This document shows, piece by piece, positions 1 through 8,036 of a DNA stretch of 33,306 nt. The notes under the pieces were generated by a model, which saw only the letters and a program-made list of their open reading frames with translations, had not been told where the DNA came from and did no database searches. Where the stretch lies: NCBI GenBank assembly GCA_018222805.1, contig JAAEZQ010000038.1, positions 1 to 33,306 on the forward strand, read 5' to 3'. Source of the stretch: Vibrionaceae bacterium. Lineage in GTDB: Bacteria > Pseudomonadota > Gammaproteobacteria > Enterobacterales > Vibrionaceae. The stretch's first letter is position 1. Each line of letters opens with the position of its first letter. Both the position numbers and the translations under genes were made by a program.

Positions 1-54
1 GAGTTTAAAAGCGAGGGAATAATCGCGCTGAGTTCTTTTATTTGTTGATTTCAT
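1..54 (-). CDS. IS3-like transposase OrfA, N-terminal fragment (cut by window edge)
   Basis: Eighteen codons read leftward from an ATG whose A is at position 54. They encode MKSTNKRTQRDYSLAFKL, which I recognise as the start of the helix-turn-helix OrfA protein of IS3-family elements common in Vibrio and other marine gammaproteobacteria. A good ribosome site (GGAGAG on the minus strand, about 61-66) lies at normal spacing, so this is a real start. OrfA normally binds the element ends and is joined to the catalytic OrfB by programmed frameshifting; that part lies outside the window. The family call rests on 18 residues, so the exact IS group is open. Confidence 0.68.
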   Translation of the reverse strand, partial: MKSTNKRTQRDYSLAFKL

Positions 55-87
55 ATCACTCTCCAATTTTTGGGTTGGAAAGTGTCA
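1..87 (-). mobile_element. End of an insertion sequence, probably IS3 family (boundary inferred)
   Basis: The transposase start is preceded, reading leftward, by TTGACACTTTCC (77-88), which looks like an IS end running into the gene. IS3-family ends usually read TG...CA, so the boundary is tentatively put at the CA of 86-87. The opposite end and any target duplication are outside the window. The element points away from queA, so it does not interrupt that gene. Confidence 0.5.
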
Positions 88-121
88 ACCTTATTTAGGA
101 CGGAACAACAAGCTAATATCG

Positions 122-148
122 AAAAGCAGCGAAGGTCGCTGCTTTTTT
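122..148 (+). terminator. Rho-independent terminator of an upstream transcript
   Basis: AGCAGCGA (125-132) pairs perfectly with TCGCTGCT (136-143) around a 3-base loop. AAA before and TTTTTT after extend and complete the signal. It sits between the insertion sequence and queA and must end a transcript coming from the left, whose gene may now be separated from it by the insertion. The rest of 55-329 holds no convincing gene. Confidence 0.85.
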
Positions 149-226
149 ATTGCCTGCAAACATGCCAATTTAACTGTTTATTACACTCTTTATGGCAGCT
201 TTTACAGCGATATTCTGGGGATTCAC

Positions 227-254
227 TTGCTATTGCAGCATCTAAACATATACT
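227..254 (+). promoter_or_regulatory. Candidate queA promoter
   Basis: TTGCTA (227-232) and TATACT (249-254) are separated by 16 bases and match the sigma-70 boxes at 4/6 and 5/6. It lies downstream of the terminator and about 75 bases before queA. The leader it would give contains a small hairpin, TGCGA/TCGCA (262-278). Prediction by eye only. Confidence 0.5.
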
Positions 255-329
255 AGTCTGCTGCGAAAAACTCGTCGCAATTTTATCGTCGTTTTAGACG
301 TGATTTGACCAATATATAAGACAAGTAAC

Positions 330-1382
330 ATGCAAGTATCAGATTTCCATTTCGACCTTCCAGATGAACTTATCGCTCGCTACCCTCAGCCGGAGCGTAC
401 AGCTAGCCGACTACTGCAAATGGACGGCAATACTGGTGAGATTGTTGATGGCACATTTACCGATGTGTTGGATCAAGTTCAACCGGGTGACCTAGTGGTT
501 TTCAATAATACCCGTGTTATTCCTGCACGCATGTTTGGCCGTAAAGAGTCTGGTGGTAAGCTAGAGGTGTTGGTGGAGCGTATGCTGGATGAAAAGAGCA
601 TCTTAGCGCATGTTCGATGCTCAAAATCACCTAAACCAGGCACAACCATCATTGTTGGCGAGAATGATGAATACGCCGCTGAAATGGTGGCTCGACACGA
701 CGCACTGTTTGAGTTGAAGTTTAACTCTGATAAGACGGTTCTGGAGATTCTGGAAGAAATCGGCCATATGCCGCTTCCACCATACATTGACCGCCCAGAT
801 GAAGACGCTGATAAAGAGCGCTACCAAACGGTATACAACCAAAAGCCAGGTGCAGTAGCCGCGCCGACAGCTGGCCTGCACTTTGATGATGTTCTTTTAG
901 AGCAGATCAAAGCAAAAGGTGCTGAATTCGCTTATGTTACTTTGCACGTTGGAGCGGGCACCTTTCAGCCGGTGAAAGTCGACAATATCAACGACCACCA
1001 CATGCACGCGGAATACGTCGAAGTACCGCAAGAGGTTGTTGACGCTATCAGCGCGACCAAACAGCGCGGCGGTCGTATTATCGCTGTTGGTACCACCTCA
1101 GTTCGCTCGCTAGAAAGTGCAGCGCAAGATGCTTTGAAGAAGGGTACTGAACTGGTTCCATTCTTCGGTGATACAGAAATCTTTATCTACCCAGGTTATG
1201 AATACCAGTTGGTGGATTGCTTGATTACGAACTTCCACTTGCCAGAATCAACATTGATCATGTTGGTGAGTGCGTTTGCCGGTTACGAGAACACCATGAA
1301 TGCTTACAAGCATGCGGTGGAAAATAAATACCGTTTCTTCTCGTACGGTGACTCAATGTTCATCAAGAAGAAAACGGCATAG
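330..1382 (+). CDS. queA: S-adenosylmethionine:tRNA ribosyltransferase-isomerase
   Basis: QueA transfers and isomerises the ribosyl group of S-adenosylmethionine onto the 7-aminomethyl-7-deazaguanine base in the wobble position of tRNA-Asp, -Asn, -His and -Tyr, giving epoxyqueuosine. The 350-residue protein has the usual length. Family blocks seen are LPDELIARYPQPERTASRLL near residues 10-29, VVFNNTRVIPARMFG (56-70), PTAGLHF near 180, LHVGAGTFQPV near 210 and ITNFHLPESTLIM near 300. The ATG at 330 gives the normal N-terminus, although its ribosome site (AAGACAAG, 318-325) is weak. It is followed after 146 bases by tgt, which acts earlier in the same pathway, so the two form a queuosine unit. 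Confidence 0.97.
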   Translation: MQVSDFHFDLPDELIARYPQPERTASRLLQMDGNTGEIVDGTFTDVLDQVQPGDLVVFNNTRVIPARMFGRKESGGKLEVLVERMLDEKSILAHVRCSKSPKPGTTIIVGENDEYAAEMVARHDALFELKFNSDKTVLEILEEIGHMPLPPYIDRPDEDADKERYQTVYNQKPGAVAAPTAGLHFDDVLLEQIKAKGAEFAYVTLHVGAGTFQPVKVDNINDHHMHAEYVEVPQEVVDAISATKQRGGRIIAVGTTSVRSLESAAQDALKKGTELVPFFGDTEIFIYPGYEYQLVDCLITNFHLPESTLIMLVSAFAGYENTMNAYKHAVENKYRFFSYGDSMFIKKKTA

Positions 1383-1496
1383 TTAAAAATAGCTTTACGA
1401 GTGCTAGCAGTAGGCTAGGAAATAAAGCGGAATATCTGCTTTGTCTCTCGCAAGGAAAGGCGACCGCTCCTTAATGGGGATTAACCCGAAAATATC

Positions 1497-1515
1497 GTCA
1501 GACTGTTTCTCTGAC
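1497..1515 (+). other. Small hairpin just before the tgt ribosome site
   Basis: GTCAGA (1497-1502) and TCTGAC (1510-1515) form a perfect 6-bp stem with a 7-base loop. It ends four bases before the strong GGAGG (1520-1524) of tgt. It could tune access to that site; this is inference from position only. Confidence 0.35.
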
Positions 1516-1528
1516 ACCCGGAGGCATC

Positions 1529-2662
1529 GTGAAATTAAAATTCGATCTTAAGAAGAAAAACGGCACTGCTCGTCGTGGTCAATTGACTTTCGAACGTGGC
1601 ACTGTGCAGACTCCAGCGTTTATGCCAGTAGGTACATACGGTACCGTTAAAGGTATGACGCCTGAAGAAGTAAAAGGTACAGGCGCTGAAATCCTGCTAG
1701 GTAACACCTTCCACCTGTGGTTACGTCCTGGGCAAGAAGTGATGAAAATGCACGGTGACTTGCACGACTTCATGAACTGGCATGGTCCTATTCTTACTGA
1801 TTCAGGCGGTTTCCAGGTATTCAGCCTAGGTAAAATGCGTACCATCACTGAGCAAGGCGTGCATTTCCGCAACCCTGTGAATGGTGACAAGATTTTCATG
1901 GACGCTGAAAAGTCGATGGAAATCCAAAAAGACCTAGGTTCTGACATCGTTATGATCTTCGATGAGTGTACGCCATACCCTGCAACACACGATGAAGCGA
2001 AGAAATCGATGGAAATGTCGCTACGTTGGGCACAACGCTCTCGTGACCACTTCGATAAGCTAGAAAACCCGAACAACCTATTTGGTATCGTTCAGGGTGG
2101 TGTTTACGAAGACCTGCGTGATGTGTCAGTTAAAGGCCTAACAGAGATCGGTTTTGACGGTTACGCGGTTGGTGGTCTTGCAGTAGGTGAGCCTAAAGAA
2201 GACATGCATCGTATTCTTGAGCATACGTGCCCACAACTGCCAGAAGACAAACCTCGTTACTTAATGGGTGTTGGCAAACCAGAAGATTTAGTAGAAGGTG
2301 TACGCCGCGGTATCGACATGTTTGACTGTGTAATGCCAACGCGTAACGCGCGTAATGGTCACCTGTTTGTGACTGGTGGTGTGATCAAGATCCGTAATGC
2401 GAAACATAAAACGGATACAACACCGCTGGATCCGCACTGTGACTGTTACACTTGTCAAAATTACAGCAAGTCGTATCTTCACCACCTAGAGCGTTGTAAT
2501 GAAATTCTGGGTGCACGTTTGAATACCATTCACAACCTGCGCTACTACCAGCGCTTGATGGAAAGTATTCGTAAGGCGATTGACGAAGATCGTTTCGATG
2601 AGTTCGTTGAAGAATTTTACGCTCGTCGTGACCGTGAAGTTCCACCACTAAGCAAAGCTTAA
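1529..2662 (+). CDS. tgt: Queuine/preQ1 tRNA-guanine transglycosylase
   Basis: Tgt swaps guanine-34 of tRNAs with GUN anticodons for preQ1, the first tRNA-bound step of queuosine synthesis. The protein has 377 residues, the normal bacterial length. Asp91 in LTDSGGFQVFSLG is the general acid/base position, and Asp266 in GIDMFDCVMPTRNARNG is the nucleophile position; E. coli numbering is two lower. The zinc site is complete: Cys304, Cys306, Cys309 and His335. GGLAVGEP near 215-222 is a family signature. The start is GTG at 1529, chosen because GGAGG at 1520-1524 is well placed and the N-terminus aligns with known family members. It stands between queA and yajC and is closed by its own terminator. 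Confidence 0.98.
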   Translation: MKLKFDLKKKNGTARRGQLTFERGTVQTPAFMPVGTYGTVKGMTPEEVKGTGAEILLGNTFHLWLRPGQEVMKMHGDLHDFMNWHGPILTDSGGFQVFSLGKMRTITEQGVHFRNPVNGDKIFMDAEKSMEIQKDLGSDIVMIFDECTPYPATHDEAKKSMEMSLRWAQRSRDHFDKLENPNNLFGIVQGGVYEDLRDVSVKGLTEIGFDGYAVGGLAVGEPKEDMHRILEHTCPQLPEDKPRYLMGVGKPEDLVEGVRRGIDMFDCVMPTRNARNGHLFVTGGVIKIRNAKHKTDTTPLDPHCDCYTCQNYSKSYLHHLERCNEILGARLNTIHNLRYYQRLMESIRKAIDEDRFDEFVEEFYARRDREVPPLSKA

Positions 2663-2669
2663 AAGAATT

Positions 2670-2700
2670 AAAGCCTTTGGCATGTCGCCAGAGGCTTTTG
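2670..2700 (+). terminator. Terminator after tgt
   Basis: AAAGCCTTTGGC (2670-2681) pairs with GCCAGAGGCTTT (2687-2698) through 12 pairs, one of them G-T, with a 5-base loop. The T tract is short (TTTT then G), so some readthrough into yajC is possible. Confidence 0.75.
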
Positions 2701-2827
2701 CTAATAAAGTAGGCTAACGCACGTTATTTTTGAGAGAGTGATCTCTATTAGTCACTTTCAGACTTGAATCTTAACTGCGAAAGCCCAATTTGTTGGATTA
2801 TCAATATAATATAATGAGGATGTTTTA

Positions 2828-3157
2828 ATGTTTATTTCTCAGGCTCACGCAGCAGCAGAAGGCGCACCAGCAGGCGGCGGTTTTGAAATGCTAATCATGC
2901 TTGGCATGTTCGCAGTGATCTTTTACTTCATGATTTACCGCCCACAAAGTAAGCGCGTAAAAGAGCACAAGAACCTAATGGCTTCAATGGGCAAAGGTGA
3001 CGAAGTCCTAACAAGCGGTGGTCTAGTAGGTAAAATTACTAAGATCGCTGAAGACAATGATTTCATTTCAATCGAGCTTAATGCAAACAATGAAGTTGTA
3101 ATCAAAAAAGACTTCGTAACTGCAGTGTTGCCTAAAGGTACGCTTAAGTCTCTATAA
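2828..3157 (+). CDS. yajC: Sec translocon accessory protein YajC
   Basis: YajC is a small inner-membrane protein that joins SecD and SecF in the complex that assists the SecYEG channel. The 109-residue product has a short N-terminal part, one membrane segment at about residues 19-38 (FEMLIMLGMFAVIFYFMIYR), the family motif YRPQSKR just after it, and a soluble C-terminal domain containing GDEVLTSGGLVGKI. The ATG at 2828 follows GAGGA (2816-2820). The secD start is 21 bases downstream, consistent with one yajC-secD-secF transcript. The leader before it is very AT-rich and a promoter could not be assigned with confidence. Confidence 0.97.
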   Translation: MFISQAHAAAEGAPAGGGFEMLIMLGMFAVIFYFMIYRPQSKRVKEHKNLMASMGKGDEVLTSGGLVGKITKIAEDNDFISIELNANNEVVIKKDFVTAVLPKGTLKSL

Positions 3158-3178
3158 AACAGCTAAAGGGTCCTCGCT

Positions 3179-5035
3179 GTGCTAAACCGTTACCCATTAT
3201 GGAAGTACTTAATGGTGCTTTTTGCGATCATCGCAGCCGCACTATACGCACTTCCAAATATCTACGGTGAAGATCCGGCTATTCAAGTTACAGGGGCGCG
3301 TGGCGCCTCTGTAGATATGTCAACGCTGGATGCTGTCACTACTGCTCTTGATAAAGAGCAACTTTCTCATAAATCCATTGCTCTAGAGAATGGATCAATT
3401 CTTGTCCGTTTTACCGACACTGATACTCAGATTAGTGCCCGCGATATTATTAACGAAGCTTTAGGTCGCGACACTATCGTTGCGTTGAACCTAGCACCTT
3501 CTACCCCTGACTGGCTTGAGTCTATTGGCGCAACGCCAATGAAACTTGGTCTTGATCTACGTGGTGGTGTTCACTTCTTGATGGAAGTGGATATGGATGC
3601 AGCCATGGAAAAGCTGGTTGGTCAGCAAGAAGAAGCTTTCCGAAGCGAACTTCGTGATGCCAAGATCCGCTACCGCGCTATTCGCCCTTCTGGTAAAGAA
3701 GCGGTGGAAGTACTACTTCGTAATGAAGAGCAATTGGCTGAAGCGAAAAGTACATTAGAAAAGAATCACCCAGACATGAATTTTGTCGATTCTGATTCTA
3801 ATGGTCGCTTTGCACTTGTTGCTAGGTTCACTGAACAACGCCTACAAGAGATTCGTAACTACGCAGTAGAACAAAACATTACTATTCTACGTAACCGTGT
3901 AAACGAGCTGGGTGTTGCGGAGCCACTTGTTCAACGTCAAGGTGCAAGCCGTATCGTGGTTGAGCTTCCTGGTGTTCAGGATACCGCTCGTGCGAAAGAA
4001 ATCCTGGGTGCGACAGCAACACTGGAATTCCGCGAAGTTGATGATAAAGCGGATCTATCGGCGGCAGCGAATGGTCGTGCACCTGCTGGCAGCGAAATCA
4101 AGCAAGATCGCGACGGTCGTCCTGTTGTATTGAAAAAGCGCGTTATCTTAGGTGGTTCAAGCATCACGGATGCGAGCTCAAGTGTAGATGAATATGGTCG
4201 TCCTCAAGTTAACATCTCGCTAGATAGCGAAGGTGGTAACAAGATGTCTGCGTTCTCGAAGAAGAACATCGGTAAGCTGATGGCTACCGTGTTTGCTGAG
4301 TACAAAGACAGCGGTCGTAAGACGCCAGAAGGCAAGGTTATCCTGACTAAGCACGAAGAAGTCATCAACCAGGCGACAATTCAATCTGCCCTTGGTCGTA
4401 ACTTCCGTATTACCGGTATCGACTCTGCTGCAGAAGCTCACAACCTTGCGCTACTACTCCGTGCTGGTGCTCTAATCGCACCTATTTCTATCGTTGAAGA
4501 GCGTACCATTGGTCCATCAATGGGTCAGCAAAACATCGATATGGGTATTCAGGCGTGTATTTGGGGTATGGTCGCAGTAATGCTCTTCACGCTGCTTTAC
4601 TACCGTGGTTTTGGTCTGATTGCCAACATTGCACTGATGGCAAACTTGGTGTTGATTATCGGTGTGATGTCGATGATTCCGGGTGCAACCATGACGCTGC
4701 CGGGTATCGCCGGTATTGTATTAACTGTTGGTATGGCCGTTGATGCAAACGTACTGATCTTTGAACGTATCCGGGAAGAAATTCGCGATGGCCGCAATCC
4801 GCAGCAAGCGATTCACCAAGGTTACGCGAACGCGTTCAGTACGATTGCCGATGCGAACATCACGACACTTATTACTGCAATCATCTTGTTTGCAGTCGGT
4901 ACAGGTGCAGTGAAAGGTTTCGCGGTAACGCTATCTATCGGTATCTTAACTTCAATGTTCACCGCTATCATTGGTACACGCTGTATCGTGAACCTTCTGT
5001 ATGGTGGCAAACGCGTTGATAAACTGTCGATCTAA
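3179..5035 (+). CDS. secD: Protein translocase subunit SecD
   Basis: SecD is an inner-membrane RND-like protein that uses the proton gradient to pull preproteins through SecYEG on the periplasmic side. The 618-residue length is normal. The first membrane segment is near residues 8-26. A large periplasmic P1 domain follows, including GLDLRGGVHFLMEVD near 123-137 and VVELPGV near 260. The last third carries five membrane segments and ends with the conserved DANVLIFERIREEIRDG near 522-538. The start is GTG at 3179, with AAAGGG at 3165-3170, and the N-terminus MLNRYPLWKY is the family's. secF follows after 14 bases. Confidence 0.98.
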   Translation: MLNRYPLWKYLMVLFAIIAAALYALPNIYGEDPAIQVTGARGASVDMSTLDAVTTALDKEQLSHKSIALENGSILVRFTDTDTQISARDIINEALGRDTIVALNLAPSTPDWLESIGATPMKLGLDLRGGVHFLMEVDMDAAMEKLVGQQEEAFRSELRDAKIRYRAIRPSGKEAVEVLLRNEEQLAEAKSTLEKNHPDMNFVDSDSNGRFALVARFTEQRLQEIRNYAVEQNITILRNRVNELGVAEPLVQRQGASRIVVELPGVQDTARAKEILGATATLEFREVDDKADLSAAANGRAPAGSEIKQDRDGRPVVLKKRVILGGSSITDASSSVDEYGRPQVNISLDSEGGNKMSAFSKKNIGKLMATVFAEYKDSGRKTPEGKVILTKHEEVINQATIQSALGRNFRITGIDSAAEAHNLALLLRAGALIAPISIVEERTIGPSMGQQNIDMGIQACIWGMVAVMLFTLLYYRGFGLIANIALMANLVLIIGVMSMIPGATMTLPGIAGIVLTVGMAVDANVLIFERIREEIRDGRNPQQAIHQGYANAFSTIADANITTLITAIILFAVGTGAVKGFAVTLSIGILTSMFTAIIGTRCIVNLLYGGKRVDKLSI

Positions 5036-5049
5036 GGCTGGGAATTAAT

Positions 5050-5997
5050 ATGTTTCAAATTCTAAAAGCAGAGAAGACGATCGGCTTTATGCGTTGGTCG
5101 AAAGTGGCATTTGTTTTCTCAATCTTTATGATTGCTGCTTCTATCTTCACATTGTCAACCAAATGGCTGAACTGGGGGCTGGACTTCACTGGTGGTACTC
5201 TGATCGAGGTTGGTTTCGAAAAACCTGCTAACCTTGAAGAGATTCGTACAGCCCTTGATGAAAAAGGCTTTGGTGACGCAACCGTACAAAACTTTGGTAG
5301 CGCACGCGATGTGATGGTTCGTCTTCGTCCTCGTGATGATGTATCTGGTGAAACATTGGGTAACCAAATCATCGGTGCAATCAAAGATGGCACGGGCGAA
5401 AGCGTAGAGATGCGCCGAATTGAGTTCGTAGGTCCAAATGTTGGTGATGAACTAACAGAGGCGGGTGGTTTGGCGATTATTGTGTCGCTAATCTGTATCC
5501 TTATTTACGTCTCAATGCGATTTGAATGGCGTTTGGCAGCCGGTGCGGTAATGGCACTGGCGCACGATGTCATCATCACGCTAGGTGTCTTCTCGTTCAT
5601 GCAAATTGAAGTGGACTTGACGATTGTTGCTGCACTGCTGACGGTTGTCGGTTACTCGCTCAACGATACCATCGTTGTATTTGACCGTATCCGTGAAAAC
5701 TTCCGCAAGATGCGCAAAGGCGACCCAGCAGACATCATGGACGCTTCAATCACACAGACCTTGAGTCGTACTTTAATTACTTCTGGCACCACGTTGTTCG
5801 TAGTTATCGCATTGTTCGTTCAGGGCGGTGCTATGATTCACGGCTTTGCAACCGCATTGCTACTTGGTATCACGGTAGGTACTTACTCTTCTATCTACGT
5901 TGCATCGGCACTAGCGCTAAAACTGGGTATCCAGAAAGAGCACTTGATGCCACCACAAGTAGAAAAAGAAGGTGCAGAGTTCGACGAGATGCCATAA
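5050..5997 (+). CDS. secF: Protein translocase subunit SecF
   Basis: SecF pairs with SecD to form the proton-driven accessory motor of protein export. The product has 315 residues. It has a membrane segment near 20-37, the signature WGLDFTGGTLIEV near 42-54, a smaller periplasmic domain, then five membrane segments. The conserved GYSLNDTIVVFDRIRENFRKMRKG lies near 200-223. It overlaps no neighbour, begins 14 bases after secD and is the last gene of the unit before a strong terminator. Confidence 0.98.
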   Translation: MFQILKAEKTIGFMRWSKVAFVFSIFMIAASIFTLSTKWLNWGLDFTGGTLIEVGFEKPANLEEIRTALDEKGFGDATVQNFGSARDVMVRLRPRDDVSGETLGNQIIGAIKDGTGESVEMRRIEFVGPNVGDELTEAGGLAIIVSLICILIYVSMRFEWRLAAGAVMALAHDVIITLGVFSFMQIEVDLTIVAALLTVVGYSLNDTIVVFDRIRENFRKMRKGDPADIMDASITQTLSRTLITSGTTLFVVIALFVQGGAMIHGFATALLLGITVGTYSSIYVASALALKLGIQKEHLMPPQVEKEGAEFDEMP

Positions 5998-6020
5998 GGC
6001 AGATTGAGAATCTAATACTA

Positions 6021-6049
6021 AAAACCGCTGACGACTCAGCGGTTTTTTT
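6021..6049 (+). terminator. Terminator after secF
   Basis: AAAACCGCTGA (6021-6031) pairs perfectly with TCAGCGGTTTT (6036-6046) around CGAC, running into seven T residues. It closes the yajC-secD-secF transcript. Confidence 0.93.
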
Positions 6050-6096
6050 GTGTCTAAATTAAAAGATACAGGGGAGGCTTAATGATATTCAGATAT

Positions 6097-6124
6097 AAAA
6101 AAGCCCCACTCAGAGAGTAGGGCT
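6097..6124 (-). terminator. Terminator after suhB
   Basis: Read on the minus strand, AGCCCTACTC and GAGTGGGGCT (6102-6124) form a 10-bp stem with one G-T pair and a 3-base loop, followed by a run of T (the A run at 6097-6102 on the plus strand). It is separate from the secF terminator, so the convergent genes each have their own. Confidence 0.88.
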
Positions 6125-6156
6125 ATTAAAAAGGGCTAGAATGACTTCAAAATCTG

Positions 6157-6960
6157 TTACTTAAGGATCGCGCTGTTACCGTTTTCGCGAATGTGCTTAA
6201 GCATAGATTTAACGCCACGAGCGCTTGAAGCAACAATGTTGCCAGACTTCATGTAATCAGTACCGCCAGCGAAGTCTGTCAGGATTGCACCTGCTTCACG
6301 AGCAATAAGCTCACCAGCCGCCATATCCCAAGGTTTTAGACCTAGCTCGAAGTAACCATCAACACGGCCAGCAGCCACGTAACATAGGTCAAGCGCAGCA
6401 GAGCCACTACGACGGAAATCAGCACACTCAGTGAATAGAGAACCAACGATCTTGATGAAAGATTCAGAGTGTTGCTTCTGCTTGAATGGGAAACCTGTTG
6501 CTAAAACAGTACCTTGAAGGTCTTTAAGCGGAGTAACACGGATACGTGCGCTGTTTAGCTGTGCACCAGCACCACGTTGAGCAGTGAATAGCTCGTTTTG
6601 CATTGGATCGTATACACAAGCAACTTCAGTTTTGCCTTTGATACGAACTGCAATAGAAACAGCGAAGTGTGGGTAACCTTTTACAAAGTTATTAGTGCCA
6701 TCCAGTGGGTCGATGATCCATTGTACGTCTTTATCTTTACCTTCGATAAGACCTTGTTCTTCAGCAACGATACAGTGCTCTGGGTAAGACTGCTTGATAG
6801 TATCGATGATGATGTATTCTGCTTCTTTGTCTACGTTAGTGACAAAGTCATTAGTGCCTTTAAGTGTAGATTCTACTTTATCTGTGTTTTCTAATGATTT
6901 AGCAATATGATTGCCTGCCTTTCGCGCAGCGCGAATAGCAATGTTTAGCATTGGATGCAT
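6157..6960 (-). CDS. suhB: Inositol-1-monophosphatase SuhB / transcription antitermination cofactor
   Basis: SuhB hydrolyses inositol monophosphate in vitro. In E. coli it also joins the NusA/NusG/NusB antitermination complex on rRNA transcripts; this second role is known for the family and not visible in sequence. The 267-residue protein has the metal-binding glutamates in AEEQG (66-70), DPLDGTNNF (84-92) and WDMAAGELIAREAGA (211-225), which make up the Mg-dependent phosphatase site. The start MHPMLN matches the E. coli protein. The gene stands alone on the minus strand, divergent from trmJ and convergent with secF. Confidence 0.97.
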   Translation of the reverse strand: MHPMLNIAIRAARKAGNHIAKSLENTDKVESTLKGTNDFVTNVDKEAEYIIIDTIKQSYPEHCIVAEEQGLIEGKDKDVQWIIDPLDGTNNFVKGYPHFAVSIAVRIKGKTEVACVYDPMQNELFTAQRGAGAQLNSARIRVTPLKDLQGTVLATGFPFKQKQHSESFIKIVGSLFTECADFRRSGSAALDLCYVAAGRVDGYFELGLKPWDMAAGELIAREAGAILTDFAGGTDYMKSGNIVASSARGVKSMLKHIRENGNSAILK

Positions 6961-7005
6961 ACGAATTTCCCAACGGATGTTAAAGAACGAATAAAAGCGG
7001 CGGCG

Positions 7006-7011
7006 AGTATA
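7006..7011 (-). promoter_or_regulatory. Candidate -10 box of the suhB promoter
   Basis: On the minus strand TATACT lies about 46 bases before the suhB start, followed by a GC-rich stretch (CGCCGCCGC). No good -35 box stands at the right distance, so only the -10 is proposed. A GC-rich discriminator is typical of promoters under stringent control, which would suit a gene tied to rRNA synthesis. Inference. Confidence 0.35.
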
Positions 7012-7191
7012 CCAAAGATAAATAAAAAAGGAAGTGGTTATTTTTTGCTCTAAAAAGTTCAGGGAAAGACCATTTACTGATTAGGATACGACATCAATTA
7101 ACGAGAATGCGAATAGGGCACGGCTTCGCCCTAGGGTGTGTTAAAAAATTATGTTAATATCCTGCGGTTTTTAATTAGGTAGCAAACACAG

Positions 7192-7911
7192 ATGTTGGAT
7201 CAAGTAAAAATCGTACTCGTAGGTACCTCTCATTCAGGCAATATTGGCTCAGCAGCCCGAGCAATGAAAGTCATGGGGTTAAGCCAACTTGTATTGGTTG
7301 ATCCACAGTGTGAAGTGGATGAACAGGCGTTGGCGTTAGCGGCCGGAGCAGGTGATATTGCTCAAAATGCGACGATCGTTGGCTCTCTGGATGAAGCCGT
7401 TAAAGATTGCGGACTGGTGGTTGGCTCAAGTGCACGTTCACGTACTCTAGAGTGGCCAATGCTAGAGCCGCGTGAGTGTGGTGAGAAGTTCGCTGTTGAA
7501 GGTCAAAAGCACCCAGTAGCGCTGGTATTTGGGCGTGAGAGAACTGGCTTGACCAACGAAGAGTTACAGAAATGTCACTATCATGTTTGCATTCCCGCTA
7601 ATCCGGAATACAGCTCCCTGAATTTAGCCATGGCGGTGCAAACCCTCAGCTATGAAGTTCGTGTTGCTCACCTTAATCTGGAAAAAAGTCAGTTTTCACC
7701 AGCTGAGAAAGAGGAATACCCACGTCATAAAGAACTAGAAATGTTCTTTGAGCACCTTGAAAAGGTGATCGTGGAAACCCAGTTTATTAGTAAAGAGCAA
7801 CCGGGTCAGGTGATGAATAAACTGCGTCGCTTGTTCACTCGAGCTCGACCTGAAGCTCAAGAGCTTAACATTCTTCGAGGCATTTTGACCTCGATAGAAA
7901 AGAAGCGCTGA
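7192..7911 (+). CDS. trmJ: tRNA (cytidine/uridine-32-2'-O)-methyltransferase TrmJ
   Basis: TrmJ is a SPOUT-class methyltransferase that adds a 2'-O-methyl group to position 32 of several tRNAs using S-adenosylmethionine. The 239-residue protein has the N-terminal block VLVGTSHSGNIGSAARAMKVMG (8-29). It also has the knot-forming motifs GRERTGL (114-120) and IPANPEYSSLNLAMAVQ (134-150), followed by a helical C-terminal extension typical of TrmJ. It lies just before iscR, as in E. coli, separated by 125 bases holding the IscR-controlled promoter, so it is transcribed separately from the isc genes. Confidence 0.96.
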   Translation: MLDQVKIVLVGTSHSGNIGSAARAMKVMGLSQLVLVDPQCEVDEQALALAAGAGDIAQNATIVGSLDEAVKDCGLVVGSSARSRTLEWPMLEPRECGEKFAVEGQKHPVALVFGRERTGLTNEELQKCHYHVCIPANPEYSSLNLAMAVQTLSYEVRVAHLNLEKSQFSPAEKEEYPRHKELEMFFEHLEKVIVETQFISKEQPGQVMNKLRRLFTRARPEAQELNILRGILTSIEKKR

Positions 7912-7943
7912 GCAAAGAATAGCCGCCTTTAATGTAAGGGTAA

Positions 7944-7968
7944 ATACTTGAGTAAATTAGTCAGATAA
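7944..7968 (+). promoter_or_regulatory. IscR type-1 binding site, upstream copy
   Basis: This 25-base element begins ATACTTGAG and ends TTAGTCAGATAA. It fits the type-1 consensus, in which half sites resembling ATASYYGACT and AGTCRRSTAT are separated by A/T. It is placed exactly one site length before the second copy. [2Fe-2S]-IscR would bind here to repress the operon. Confidence 0.75.
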
Positions 7969-7993
7969 ATACTTGACTAAAATACTCGGGTAT
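7969..7993 (+). promoter_or_regulatory. IscR type-1 binding site overlapping the iscR promoter
   Basis: The element starts ATACTTGACTAAAAT and ends ACTCGGGTAT, a very close match to the E. coli iscR operator, and directly abuts the upstream copy. Its TTGACT (7973-7978) can serve as the -35 box; CATAAT (8002-8007) resembles a -10 box, but the 23-base gap between the two is too long, so the exact promoter is unresolved. Confidence 0.85.
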
Positions 7994-8036
7994 GGAAAAA
8001 TCATAATCATTACAAACCATGTGGATACGGTGTGGT

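Noticed and set aside
70..297. 75-codon open frame before queA
   Set aside because: It runs through the insertion-sequence end and straight across a strong terminator, has no ribosome site, and resembles no protein.
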